Below are positions 1 to 10,446 of a stretch of DNA of 64,000 nucleotides, piece by piece. The position numbers were made by a program, and so were the translations under genes. Each line of letters begins with the position of its first letter. Position 1 is the stretch's first letter. Under the pieces are notes generated by a model, which made no database searches, was not told the DNA's origin, and was given only the letters and a program-made list of their open reading frames with translations. Source of the DNA: Pachyseris speciosa (Eukaryota; Cnidaria; Anthozoa; Scleractinia; Pachyseridae); assembly GCA_016490735.1 (NCBI GenBank), contig JAEMWC010001005.1:195001-259000 (forward strand), written 5' to 3'.

Positions 1-199
1 CATTTTAATTTTTTTTATCAAACATTTTTTGACAACCATGTAAGCATACAATGCAAGAAAAACAAACAAACAAATGAAAATTAAAAGAAGGATGAAAGGA
101 TTGATGTCAATTAATTCTTCAATGAATGTCTCGTTAGTGCTTATTCCTTGCATGGTTTCTACACAACTTGAAGGAATGACTTCAACTTATATGTATGTT

Positions 200-258
200 A
201 TATTACTTTGGTATGTTTGGGGGTGGGGGTGGGGATGGGGATGGGGGAGGGGAAGGAA
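200..258 (+). repeat. G-rich simple repeat in LTV1 intron 7
   Basis: This run carries GGGGGT/GGGGAT repeats and ends in GGGGAGGGGAAGG. On this strand it could form a G-quadruplex. It lies in the presumed intron after exon 7, and the surrounding bases 1-395 show no other feature. Confidence 0.6.
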
Positions 259-395
259 ACAGTAAACACCTTCATAACATCCAGATCTCACCTAACAATA
301 AAAATTTATTTCAGCTCAACAGCTTAAAGATGGAAAACATTAATCTTCACACATACAGAGCATTACTCATAACACAAAATTATAAGAGTTATTAC

Positions 396-424
396 CTCTC
401 ATAATCTGTTCCTTCTTCATTTGC
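396..424 (-). CDS. LTV1: LTV1 exon 7 (29 nt)
   Basis: This exon reads ANEEGTDYE plus two bases, in phase with exon 6, and matches the family position after FILQ. The acceptor is TATCCAG and the donor GTAATA. No further LTV1 exon was recognised between 1 and 395. Confidence 0.7.
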
Positions 425-3400
425 CTGGATAGAAAAGACTTTTGTTAATAACAGGTTCTTTACTGTCCTAAATTACCCCTGGCCAGTATCACTTAAAAAA
501 AAACCTCTTGTGAATTGAGAGAAAACTTCAAGGTAACTCTAAATAGAATTATTCTAACACTAATCTTGATGTATTAACAGAAATTTCAAGCTCACGATAC
601 AACTTTTTAAAGACATGTTTCGGCATGACTCATGCCATCATCAGTTTAATGTGTTGTTTCCTTTTCCAGTGTTTATAAGTACGTTTACAATTTGAGTATG
701 TTAGCAATTTGAAATTTAAAATACAGTAACAGTTACAGTTATGCGCGTGCAAATGCATGAGCGTGAATTATGTAATCGAGTCACAAGAAGCAAAAATCGT
801 TGTTGTGTTGTAATTGCGCATTTAGTTCTGGTTTTAAGCGGCTGATGTAGATCGCTTCTTTGAGCTTAAGACAATGTCTAGTTTTAGCTGAATCTATAAT
901 CTTGAAGCAGTCAACCGAGCATTTGCTTTTACAACTAAGTGAACCATTCAGATGTTTGAAAACATGAGAATTTTTGTCAGTTGAGAGATGCTCTTTTACC
1001 CTGGTTGTAAAGTGGCGTGATGTCTCGCCAATGTAACGGGAGTTACATCCTGCACAAGTAAATTGATACACAACCAGAGATTTTAACGCATCTGGAATAG
1101 GATCTTTAAAACTGAAAAAATTCTTGATTTTGAAAGAAGAAAAAACAATTCTGATGTCTATATCTTTGCAATAAATGTTTAACAAGCGTTTTAGTTTTTT
1201 GCGAGCGATGGTAGAGAAATCACCCACAAATGGCAGTTTGAAGTATCGAATACCTGTAGTGTTTTCCCCAGTGTGTAATATTACCTTTAAAACAAAGTCA
1301 TCTTCTAGAATGTTCTCAGGGTCACCAAGATCTAGTGCATCATCCAGAGCAGCAACAATATCTGGATCCAGATCTGGACGAGGACCTACAGATATAAAAG
1401 CACCAGCCAACTGGGTGAATGTTGGAAGCTATTAGAAAGGTGTATACCAGAAGAAAAGGGTTGGTACAGCTACTGGTCTCCGTGTCACTGAGACATGTAT
1501 ATGAGCAGGGTTGTAGGTTTTGCCGTTTTTGCTATTCCTCTAAATTGAAGGGCCACAAACAATATCTGTCTATTCATTTTATAAAACAGTGAGCCAATAT
1601 TTACTAAATGTAATTACCATATGTTGGTGCAGCAAGGTTCAGCAATCCTTCAGGTTCTTCATATCTTGAAGCAAAGGCCTCACTTGGTAGTTTCACATTC
1701 CCAAACTATAAAATAGGAAACCAAAAAGGCAATATGTATTCAGAATGAAGCATCACATGAACATGAAATTGCAGTTAAGAAAAGAGTCTCCTAGACAAGA
1801 CCACCTGTCCAACCATTTGTGTTAAGGGGTCTCTCATTTGAGATGTTTCAGTCTTGGATGAGTGCCAGTCTCAGATGGTATCCAATTGAAAAGCAGAAAG
1901 CAGTCCATCTCAGTTAACCATGAAGGAAGCCCTGATTTGATGTTAATTAGGCATCAGGAATGGAGCTATCTGTAGCTAAGTGAGGAAGGCAGAGATTTAA
2001 TGGAGATGTTGTGGTTCAAATTTTTCTTTTGTTAAAAATTTTCAAACCAGTTTAGTTTAGCTTCCATTTGATGGTACATGCATTTCTATCATGTTGTATT
2101 TCTTATTTCACTCACTTTGGAGGTCTTGGATGGTTGCATCTTTGATATGCCTTAATGTGACTGCGTGATGGAGTTATGAGTGTGCTAGTTATTATTTGGC
2201 TGTGTGACCACGTGATGCGGTTCCAGTCAAAGCCCACATTTCACCCTTGCTCACCATAGAGTCTCCAGTAGCTCAGTGGTTAGAGTGTCCGTCTAGATAG
2301 TGGAGGGTCATGGGTTCAAATCCCACCTGGATCTCGGATTTTTTTCTGAGCTTCCATTTGATGGTACATGCATTTGTATCATGTTAAAGTTTAGTTTTCG
2401 TTTTCCTTTGTCTCAAATTATGGTAATGGCTCCGAGACAAAGGACAACATTAAACTGGTTTGAAAATTTTTAACGCAAAGAAAAATTTTAACCACAACAA
2501 ATATACCCACCAAGATTAAAGACCATGCCACTCTAGGATTTGAACTGTTAAACAATTTCAAGCATTCAAGTCAAATGATTGCCATAATTACCATAATAAG
2601 CTAGACAAGCAATAAAATGGACAAACACCACAACAGTGTTTCCAGAAAATACACATCCCAAGGAGAAAGGGGTCTCAAAACTATGGTAAATTTAATTTTT
2701 TTAAGATTAAAAGGAAAAAATATGAGGATACTTTAGGATTTACATGCCCCTTCTGGGAAGGATATGACTATTTTCCGAAACTACTTTTACTACTGACATT
2801 TATTTTGCTCATTCATTCCTCTCAATCAAAAGATATGCAGTCACCTCCAAATGCTCTGCAGGTTGTGGCTTCTTGGCTTCTATAACAGTGACATTATCTG
2901 GTAATGGTTCCAGCGTCAAGTTTGTGCGAGCTTTGACATGTTGTAGATAGTTGTAATCATCATCAAAGAAAATGCCATGTTGCTTTTCTTCTTCCTTCCT
3001 CCTCTGCTTCTCATTGACACTGAAAAAGATTACAAATTTGATTACAATCAGTTTAATTTTCTTTTTTCAAAAAGGACAGGGTTATGAGGTTATACATATG
3101 ATTTTCTCCTCTGCACATTCTGGTTACCTTTCCTGGGAACTTGTGTTATTAGCATGTGTGCTTCCTTAAATTGACTGATTACTGTAGTCAGAAGGACAAT
3201 AGAAAAGAAGGTAATGATCAAGTTTGGAGAACCAAAAAATTTAACAAGGACTTACTGGGTAAGTTAAGTAATGAAGGAATGGTTCACAGATTGGTAGTCA
3301 GAGATTAATTAACAATTTTGAATTTATAAGTGATTAACCCCTATTTAGCTTTCAGATTATTAAGATTACTTTATATCACAAGGCAATATAACAACAAATG

Positions 3401-4879
3401 CAGCAATATCGTTCACTTACATGGATTCAGCTTCACTTGAACACTAGAAGGGAAAAATAAAATGCGTTTCTTGAAATTAGTTAGGATTATGATTTAAAGG
3501 CACCTAAGCCCGAAATATATATATATATTTTGCTTAACCCTTTGGCTCCTGAACATTTTGCCAAAAAAACACCTTTTAAAGCTTGTCGAGCCATTTTCTG
3601 GTCAAAATCTAGCCGAAAAGAACCAAAACTGCCTAAAACTCTGTTTCCTGGTGGAGCTCCTGGCGTCCTTCTGTTCCTGATGCTTAATTTGAGCTTTCAA
3701 AGTTCGGGCATGCACAAAAAGCAAAAAAGTTTCACTGCCCCCTTGCCTTCTACTTTTTGCTTCCTCTGCTCCCCTTTTCTTTTGCTTTTCTTGCTCACTT
3801 TCTTTCTCTCATTGGCATTTTCTGGGCTTCTTTTCGGTGGGAAAAGATTTCAGGAAAACTCTTAGGATCGTAGGATTAGATGGAAGGAAGTGCAGGTGGG
3901 TAGTGGAACAAGATTTTCACCCAAATTTTTGGGTCAACGTCACTTGTTTTTTTTGTGTTTTCTCCAGCCTTTTTGATGGAATTGTGCTCATTTGGGTATG
4001 GTTTGAAAGATCTCTTCTCCCCACACGTTATATGGTAAAGTTGTCTGCGAGCGTTAAAACTGATGACGTCACAAGTGGTACAAGGGACGTAGTTCTGCAC
4101 GGCCGGTTTTGGCCGGCGTAGGAGTCAAAGGGTTAAATAAAACATGTTGCACCATTCTGTGCCTTTTTAAACCAAAATTTTGACTTTTTATAGGCTGTAA
4201 AAGTTATGAAATCTAGCCTTCATCTGTCCCACAACCGAGCTAGTAAGAGGCATGGGTCTATTCCTTATATGATGTCACAAACTGCTTTGAATACATGTTC
4301 ACAAAGACTCACCACAGTGCAAATCAGTTTGTGACGTCATGTAAGGAATAGACCCATGCTCCTTACTAGCTCAGTGGTGGGACAGATGATGGCTAGATTT
4401 CGTAACTTTTACAGCCTATAAAAAGTCAAGATTTGGTTTAAAAAGGCACAAAATAGTGCAATACGTTTCGAACAGGTGCAAAGTTTTATTTAAGAGAAAA
4501 AATATTTCGGGGTTAGGTGCACTTTTAGTAATAATCATGGCATTTCTAGCATCAAAATTGTCAATTTAAAATATGTTTATAGAGGTCACCAAATAAAATT
4601 GGAGCAACCAGAAAGGTTTAAAATATTACAATAAAAAAGTTTTACCTGATTGCCAGAATCCAAAGGCAGTAACACATGTTTTGAGCTCTCTTCATCAGCC
4701 TGAAGAGGATCCTTTTGGCTTCGATGAACAAGCTGAAAGCTGTGAGCGGTTTTCTTGTCGATAAACGGCTTCTTTTTTCTTCCCTGTACGAAAAAAAATT
4801 TCCTATTAGCTTGAGCGCATGAAATGATTATCTCAAGGTTCAAATAATACAGAAGAACCTCACAAAACTGACTTACCAT
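396..4879 (-). CDS. LTV1: LTV1 ribosome biogenesis factor, 5' portion (exons 1-7, continues off the window)
   Basis: LTV1 is a conserved cytoplasmic/nuclear factor that acts in maturation and export of the 40S ribosomal subunit. Seven exons are joined here: 4877-4879, 4646-4783, 3421-3443, 2845-3019, 1618-1705, 1285-1385 and 396-424. Every junction has GT/AG ends and a matching phase. Visible landmarks are the family N-terminus (GRKKKPFIDKK, then LVHRSQKDP), the FFDDDYNYLQH block, the KLPSEAFAS segment and the PDLDPDIVAALDD acidic block followed by LEDDFVLK. About 185 residues are present, and known family members are about 475, so the C-terminal half lies below position 1. Exon 1 supplies only the ATG before its donor. 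A 9.1-kb repeat element sits 33 bp upstream of this ATG, and a Penelope fragment lies in intron 6. Identity is confident. Promoter function is uncertain. Confidence 0.92.
560..1252 (-). mobile_element. 5'-truncated Penelope-like element with GIY-YIG endonuclease, in LTV1 intron 6
   Basis: The minus-strand frame from about 1252 to 781 reads the end of the reverse transcriptase thumb/linker (FKLPFVGDFSTIARKKLKRLL, then VVYQFTCAGCNSRYIGETSRHF). It then reads a GIY-YIG type endonuclease with the order YIGET-R-F--R--EH and a Cys pair just upstream. The stop at 781-783 is followed by an AT-rich 3' tail with a short palindromic CATGATGGC-type motif near 600-650. This is the C-terminal third of a Penelope-like retroelement, inserted in the sense direction of the host gene. 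It begins only about 30 bases inside the intron. The catalytic reverse transcriptase is missing, so the copy is dead. Confidence 0.8.
1285..1385 (-). CDS. LTV1: LTV1 exon 6
   Basis: This exon has 101 nt and encodes PRPDLDPDIVAALDD followed by NILEDDFVLK. The acceptor is TATCTGTAG and the donor GTAATA. The reading frame stays open past the donor into a Penelope fragment (see the Penelope entry and finding). Confidence 0.93.
1618..1705 (-). CDS. LTV1: LTV1 exon 5
   Basis: This exon has 88 nt and encodes KLPSEAFASRYEEPEGLLNLAAP, equivalent to the conserved LPSSVFASEFEE...LLNKAAP segment of vertebrate LTV1. It ends in phase 1 at a GTAATT donor. Confidence 0.9.
1706..2844 (-). other. LTV1 intron 4 with repeat debris
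   Basis: This is non-coding between LTV1 exons 4 and 5. It contains a tRNA-like segment at 2264-2337 and two flanking copies of a motif around GCTTCCATTTGATGGTACAT (near 2061 and 2349). It also holds an inverted TTTGTTAAAAATTTTCAAACC segment near 2029-2051 and 2457-2475, so a SINE/foldback repeat of about 450 bp occupies 2020-2490. Confidence 0.55.
2264..2337 (+). repeat. tRNA-derived segment (box A and box B)
   Basis: It reads TAGCTCAGTGGTTAGAG (box A) and GGGTTCAAATCCC (box B) at tRNA spacing. The acceptor stem is imperfect, and it sits inside an inverted repeat (2030-2050 against 2457-2475). It is best read as a tRNA-derived repeat head, not a functional tRNA gene. Confidence 0.6.
2845..3019 (-). 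CDS. LTV1: LTV1 exon 4
   Basis: This exon has 175 nt. It encodes VNEKQRRKEEEKQ followed by HGIFFDDDYNYLQHV, the hallmark LTV1 motif, then a variable proline-containing stretch. The acceptor is TTTTTCAG and the donor GTGACT. Confidence 0.93.
3421..3443 (-). CDS. LTV1: LTV1 exon 3 (23 nt)
   Basis: This short exon (CSSEAES plus two bases) links exon 2 in phase 0 to exon 4 in phase 2. The acceptor is TTCTAG and the donor GTAAGT. It is supported by phase and by the family spacing between the LLP and NE-K-R blocks. Confidence 0.75.
3497..4525. mobile_element. MITE family A copy 1, containing a nested piggyBac-type MITE
   Basis: The ends are inverted copies of GGCACCTAAGCCCGAAATAT (left) and its counterpart at 4502-4525. 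Inside, 4141-4275 and 4325-4480 form a second inverted repeat (both contain a GACTTTTTATAGGCTGTAAAA-like motif). A related copy lies at 30232-30652. The left arm is interrupted by the TTAA-flanked element at 3538-4132. Confidence 0.7.
3538..4132. mobile_element. piggyBac-type MITE with TTAA target duplication
   Basis: TTAA at 3534-3537 and 4133-4136 flanks a 595-bp segment. Its ends are CCCTTTGGCTCCT and the inverse of AGGAGTCAAAGGG. A TTAA duplication plus CCC termini is the piggyBac signature. The small open frames inside look non-genic. Confidence 0.75.
4646..4783 (-). CDS. LTV1: LTV1 exon 2
   Basis: This exon has 138 nt, 46 codons, phase 0 at both ends. It encodes the diagnostic N-terminal block with KKKPFIDKK, SFQLVHRSQKDPL and HVLLPL. 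The acceptor is TGTACAG and the donor GTAAAA. Confidence 0.93.
4877..4879 (-). CDS. LTV1: LTV1 exon 1 coding part: the start codon only
   Basis: The ATG is followed directly by a consensus donor (GTAAGT). The next exon opens in phase 0 with Gly-Arg-Lys-Lys-Lys, matching the family start Met-x-x-Arg-Lys-Lys-Lys. The 5'UTR must lie between 4880 and about 4912 or inside the repeat element beyond it. Confidence 0.8.
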
Positions 4880-4904
4880 TTTCGAACTTTCTCTCACGTG
4901 TTGT

Positions 4905-4912
4905 TGTCCACC
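4905..4912 (+). repeat. Target-site duplication, left copy (TGTCCACC)
   Basis: Eight bases identical to 13995-14002 immediately flank the 9.1-kb inverted-repeat element. Removing the element and one copy rejoins the LTV1 upstream sequence. Confidence 0.7.
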
Positions 4913-4994
4913 GGTAGGTTCTTCATGTAAGCCACCGTATATTGTCCTGACATATGTAGTATTTGTATACTACAACATTAACATTACCTTAGGC

Positions 4995-6990
4995 TATACA
5001 AGGATTGATACCATATATACAACGATATACAGGACTATACACTGTTTTACAGGGCTATACACCACTATACACAGCTATGCAGGGCTATACACCACTATAC
5101 ACAGCTATGCAGGGCTATACACTACTATACACAGCTATGCAGGGCTATACACTACTATACACAGCTATGCAGGGCTATACACCACTATACACAGCTATGC
5201 AGGGCCATACAAGGCTATGCAGGGCTATACACTACTATACACAGCTATGCAGGGCTATACAAGGCTATACAGGCCTATACACAGCTATGCAGGGCTATAC
5301 ACTACTATACACAGCTATGCAGGGCTATACACCACTATACACAGCTATACAGGGCCATACAAGGCTATACAGGCCTATACACAGCTATGCAAGTCTATAC
5401 AAACTATACACAGCTATGCAGGGCTATACAAGGCTATACAGGCCTATACACAGCTATGCAGGGCTATACACCACTATACACAGCTATACAGGGCCATACA
5501 AGGCTATACAGGCCCATACACAGCTATGCAAGGCTATACAAACTATACACAGCTATACAGGGCTATACAAGTATATACAGGGCTATACAGGGCTGTACAC
5601 AGCTATACAAGGCCATACAAGGCTATACAGGCCTATACACAGCTATACAGGGCTATACAAGGCTATACAGGACTATACACGGCTATACAGGACTATACAT
5701 AGCTATACAGGGCTATACACAGCTATACAGGGCCATACAAGGCTATACAGCGCTATACACAGCTATACAGGGCTATACAAGGCTATACAGTGCTAAACAG
5801 GGCTATACACAGCTATACAGGGCTATACAAGGCTATACAGTGCTAAACAGGGCTATACACAGCTATAAAGGGCTATACAAGGCTATACAGGACTATACAT
5901 GGCTATACAGGACTATACAGAGCTATACAGGGTTATACAGGGCTATACACAGCTATACAGGGCCATACAAGGCTATACAGGGCTATACAGGACTATACAA
6001 GGCTATGCAAGGCCATACAAAACTATACACAGCTATACAGGGCTATACAAGTCTATACAGGGCTATACAGGGCTATACACAGCTATACAGGGCCATACAA
6101 GGCTCTATAGGCCTATACACAGCTATACAAGGCTATACAGGTTATAAGAGCCTATACAGGGCTATACAGAGCTAAACAGGACTATACACAACTATACATG
6201 GCTATGCACAGCTATACAGGGCCATACAAGGCTATAAAGGGCTATACACAGCTATACGGGGCATACAAGGCTATACAGGCCTATACACAGCTATACAAGG
6301 CTATACGGGCTATACGAGCCTATACAGGGCTATACGGAGCTAAACAGGACTATTCACAATTATACAAGGCTATGCACAGCAATACAGGGCCATACAAGGC
6401 TATACACAGCTATACAGGGCTATACAAGCCTATACAGGGCTATACAAGACTATACAGGGCTATACAAGGCTATACAGGGCTCTACAGTGCTATACAAGGC
6501 TATACAAGCTATACAGCTATACAAGGCCATAAAAGGTTGTCCAAGAACATAAAAGGCTGTACAAGTCAATACAGTGCTATACAAAGCTATACAAGGCTAT
6601 ACAGGGCTATACAAAGCTACACAGGGCCATACAAGGCTATGCAAGCCTATACACAGCTTTAAAAGGCTATACGGGCTATAAGAGCCTATACAGGGCTATA
6701 CAGAGCTAAACAGGACTATACACGACTATACAGGGCTATGAACAGCTATACAGGGCCATACAAGGCTATACAGGGCTATACACAGCTTTATATACAGGAC
6801 TATCGAATCCTATACAGTGCTATGCAAGGCTCTACAGGGCTCTACAGTGCTATACAAGGCTATAAATGGCTAAGCAAGGCTACAAAGGGCCGTTATACAT
6901 AGCTACACAAGGCTATAAATGGTTATACACCACTATACACAGCTATTAAAGGCTACTCATGGCTATACAAGGCTATACAAAGCTATAGTC
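4995..6990 (+). repeat. 10-bp minisatellite, left inverted arm
   Basis: About 200 units of the consensus GCTATACAGG run through the arm, with variants such as GCTATACACA and GCTATGCAGG. Near the outer end (about 5055-5215) three units form a regular 30-bp higher-order repeat. The plus strand is open in all three frames over long stretches (5005-5796, 5387-6175) because the unit has no stop in this orientation. Toward the inner end the units degenerate. I do not call this a protein-coding gene. Confidence 0.9.
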
Positions 6991-7332
6991 AGGGCCTTAT
7001 AAGAAAGGTAATAATAAAAGGTGATTTAGTGTTGCACAAGGGCGTACACAACTCCGTTATACACAGAACACAAAAGGTTTTTTAGTCCCGAATCCTGATT
7101 TCAAACCAGTCCACCTTGTCAACAGTAAATTCAAGTTGTTCATCTGTAAATTTAATATAATTGTACATTTAAATTGCCAACCCTCAGCGAAAAAAGCCTT
7201 GCTGCAACGCGTTTTAACTGTTGGCGAAACACACGAGGAACGCTAAAATAGAGTGCCGTATAGTAGACTTTTGCAAAAAAGACTGACATTTTAATATCAT
7301 TCTTTTATAGCATTCAAATTAACCTTGCTAAC

Positions 7333-7515
7333 CTTACTCGGGGTAAAATATTCTTTTTTGGGAGAAGGGAATTTTAAAATGTCACCCATTTGGGCATACC
7401 CCATTCCCCATAATGACAGCTCTCGAGTTGAACTTGGTGTCACAACACAAGGACCACAAGCGCAAGAGATGTAAGGAAATGGCAAATGAAATTTATCCTC
7501 GGTAAGGAGGACGTC
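7333..7515 (-). CDS. Candidate orphan exon of unrecognised protein inside the repeat element
   Basis: A 61-codon frame is bounded by a good acceptor (GATATTTTCAG) and a donor (AAG|GTTAGC, or alternatively 9 bases later). The protein is not low-complexity and has a cysteine-rich centre (PYISCACGPCVVTPSS) followed by LWGMGYAQMGD. I do not recognise the family. It lies between the inverted arms with no partner exons that I can see, so it may be a captured exon or chance. Confidence 0.3.
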
Positions 7516-7699
7516 CTGAAAATATCGAGGAAGCAAAATCCTGTCGTCTCTAACTATGTCCTCATGAGAAAAGTGTTAGATTCGGTCACCGCACCACCCC
7601 TATCTAGGCATAGAATTGTCTAGAAACCTCAATTGGGGCCATCATGGAAATAACAAAGTAATGAACGCCAATCGATCACTCGAGTTTTCTCCGACGAAA

Positions 7700-8230
7700 C
7701 CTGAGCAGTTGCCCCGAGGGAGTGAAAGAGGCAGCTTACAAAGCCCTTGTGCGGCCCCACCTGGAATACGCCAGCTCAGGCTGGGACCCATTGTTGAAAA
7801 AGCACGTTAAACAAATAGAGGGAGTACAAAGAAGAGCCTCACGCTTCATTAAAAATTGTTATACGCGGGAACCTGGAACAGTTACAAACCTATTGAATGA
7901 GTTACACTGGATACCACTGAAAGTACGAAGAACAATCTCGGGGCTAACCTTATTCCATTATACAATCCATGGTGATGGCGGCCTGACTCACCCAGGCTAT
8001 TAAACGCAGAAGACATTTAAGAAACTCTAGCCAGAATAAGTTTATTGAACTACTGCTTAATACTGAGACGTATAAGAATAGTTATTTTTGTAGAACTGTC
8101 AGGGACTGGAATGCGCTGCCAGGCGAAATTATTAATATTAAGTCCGCAGACCATTTAAAAAAGTCTCATTTGAGCATTTTAATTAATGATGATTTTTTAT
8201 ATTGTATAATAATGAGTGCTATGATATTTT
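7700..8230 (+). mobile_element. LINE 3' fragment (C-terminal end of reverse transcriptase ORF)
   Basis: The frame 7722-8003 reads YKALVRPHLEYASSGWDP then VQRRASRF, the usual C-terminal motif of non-LTR reverse transcriptase ORFs. After a frameshift near 7985 the next frame continues with FCRTVRDWNALPGE up to about 8150. Only the 3' end is present, so it is a dead fragment. Confidence 0.8.
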
Positions 8231-8239
8231 GATTCATTT

Positions 8240-10240
8240 TATCTTTTGCAGGGAATATTTATTAAGGCTATCATTAGTTTTAACTTATTTTCTTTTATTA
8301 GTTTGACGTCTTGCGAGATGGTACACTCTTTGCAGGACCTGAGGCCAAGTTCTTGATTGCTCCGTTTTGATCTGAAGTAATGACTGGGTTTAGTTTACAA
8401 AGCGTCTCTATAACACTTTGTCTGGCTCAGTTGATATAATTGTGATGTTACCCTCCCAACCTAAAAGGTTAATAGTGATAGCGAAACTGTTACATTTTCC
8501 GTTTTCATTGCACTCATTTTGAAATCATTGGTGATCTTTGCAATTTGATTGGCTCTCAGCACTAGTGCAATTTATTCCCAAATTGCACCCATTTTTGCTC
8601 TAAATCGCATCACTTTTTTAGCCCATCAAAATTTTGACAAGCAGGTTTCCTGAAGTGGACAAAAAAAGTAGTATTAGCAGAAAGACTCAATGACTTCAAA
8701 AATGGTTGTAATAAAAGGGTAATTGAATTTCTTGTCGTCAAATTTTGGACTGAAATCGTACTGGTGATTTCAAATCACGCGAATGACTTCAGACCAAATT
8801 GCACTCCACCAAGTCCAGTTATCATTATTGATTATGGTCCTTTTCTCGATAAGTTTAAAAGGTCAGTTAGAAGTTCGATCGTGCGTTCTTTGCAGCTACC
8901 AGTTTGTACGAAACCTGCTTTGTGTATGTTGCTGGTCATAGCAATAAATAGAAAGAGAGAGAAATTTCGGTACTTAACTAATTTACAACAACATCTACAA
9001 TTTACAACATCATGTTGCAGATGATTCTGAAAACGAGTCCAGTCTTTTTCCCTAGTTCATCACCGATTTTACTAATTTAGCTCCAGGATTGTTCGCCCAT
9101 ATTTCACAAGTTAAACAAGTAGGAAAATCGCGAAAAAGTTACAATAACGAGAAGTTACATTTTGAAATGACGTTTTCGTTGCCGTTGCCGTCGTCGTTGC
9201 TTAAGCTCTCCATACCTACGACGTCTGTCGTATGGTTTTAAAACATGCAATCTTAACATGGTATCAATGAAATAAAACCTATTGAACAGCTCTTAAAATA
9301 ACATTTTCTCGGAATGTGAATCGTTTTTCGTGGTGTTATTACATTACCAAACTATTTATGAAAGAAAATAATAAAAAAGAAAGTTGAAAGAAAGTTGTAG
9401 GAGCATTCACACGGCACAACTTTGTACTACGTTGTGTCGCATACGCCAAGACGCGTGACAAATCGTACCGTCTAAATCGCCCTTAAAGGTTATGTTATTG
9501 TAATTTTTGCTAAGTCGACAGTGCAAGTAGCGGCCAAGAAAAAAAGTTGAATGAGTATCACACGTTATAGTCATAGCGGTTTATACACTCTTTTTGTTAA
9601 AAAAAAAACGTTGAATTTTTCGGTAAAGACTACAACGCAAGCACTATGTATTTTAGCTAGATGCAAATGAATTTTCTCAGGTATGGTGTTTTCGATTGTT
9701 CTTAGTATCTGGTAGTGAGATTCATGCTAGACCTATCCAAATACAATTCAGTTTCAATGAAATTACGCACACACGAATAATTTCTATACTTTAGTCAAGA
9801 TGTTCATCGAATAATAATCGTCTGATATTCCGTTTGTGTTTATGCCAGAGTTAGCGTTCTTCATTGTTAAAAAACGTCAAGAGACGGTAATGTCTGCTTC
9901 TGGATGAAATCACAAAAAGAAAATCTGATGATCTTATGCTATCTCAATGGATCCCACTCTCCAACTAAAAGTTCAGTGCGAATTGCACGTTTTCGCAATT
10001 TCCCTTCTTTTGGGCTTCAGGCAATGCAGACTTCATTAAAGCTTAGATCTAATTCAGTTATGTATATAAATGGTACTAGAAAAAAAATTGAAAGACATTT
10101 GATTTCGTCGTGTAAATTTGTTTATTTGATTTGGGAGCCTTCATGTTTAACCAGTCCGCCAACTCACACGCAATCTGCACGAGTCATACTCGCTCGGATT
10201 CATTTGCTAGGAACAAAGTACCGTAAAAGCTCTATTAAGC
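8240..10240. other. Spacer of the 9.1-kb element, no recognisable gene
   Basis: This stretch is AT-rich non-coding sequence. The open frames at 8764-9024 and 9904-10341 have no recognisable domain, and the second runs into a (CT)n tract. There is a short (A)n tract near 9599, and otherwise I see nothing supportable. Confidence 0.5.
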
Positions 10241-10308
<68 letters not shown>

Positions 10309-10390
10309 ACCACCCCGTTTCGGAGTAGGTTTTTGTACTAAGCCCCCCCCCCCCCCCCCACTATCTGATAAGCCCCCATCCTTAAGGTAG
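10219..10390. repeat. (CT)n tract within a fragment of the CCGTAAAAGCTC MITE family
   Basis: About 30 CT dinucleotides (10248-10308) and a poly-C run (10344-10359) are embedded in CCGTAAAAGCTCTATTAAGC...TAAGCCCCC sequence. That is the terminal motif of the element at 20698-21100. Confidence 0.7.
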
Positions 10391-10446
10391 ATGGTGTAAA
10401 GTCGGTGGTGTAAGGTGGATGGTCATTACATATCGAATTCGCAATA

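Noticed and set aside
2264..2337. Functional tRNA gene
   Set aside because: Box A and box B are present, but the acceptor stem does not pair well and the segment lies in an inverted repeat.
5005..6662. Long open frames of 154-263 codons in the left minisatellite arm as protein genes
   Set aside because: They follow from a stop-free 10-bp unit. All three frames are open at once, several have no natural ATG at the stated start, and the mirror arm behaves the same.
8764..9024. 86-codon plus-strand frame
   Set aside because: No recognisable motif, and the context is repeat spacer.
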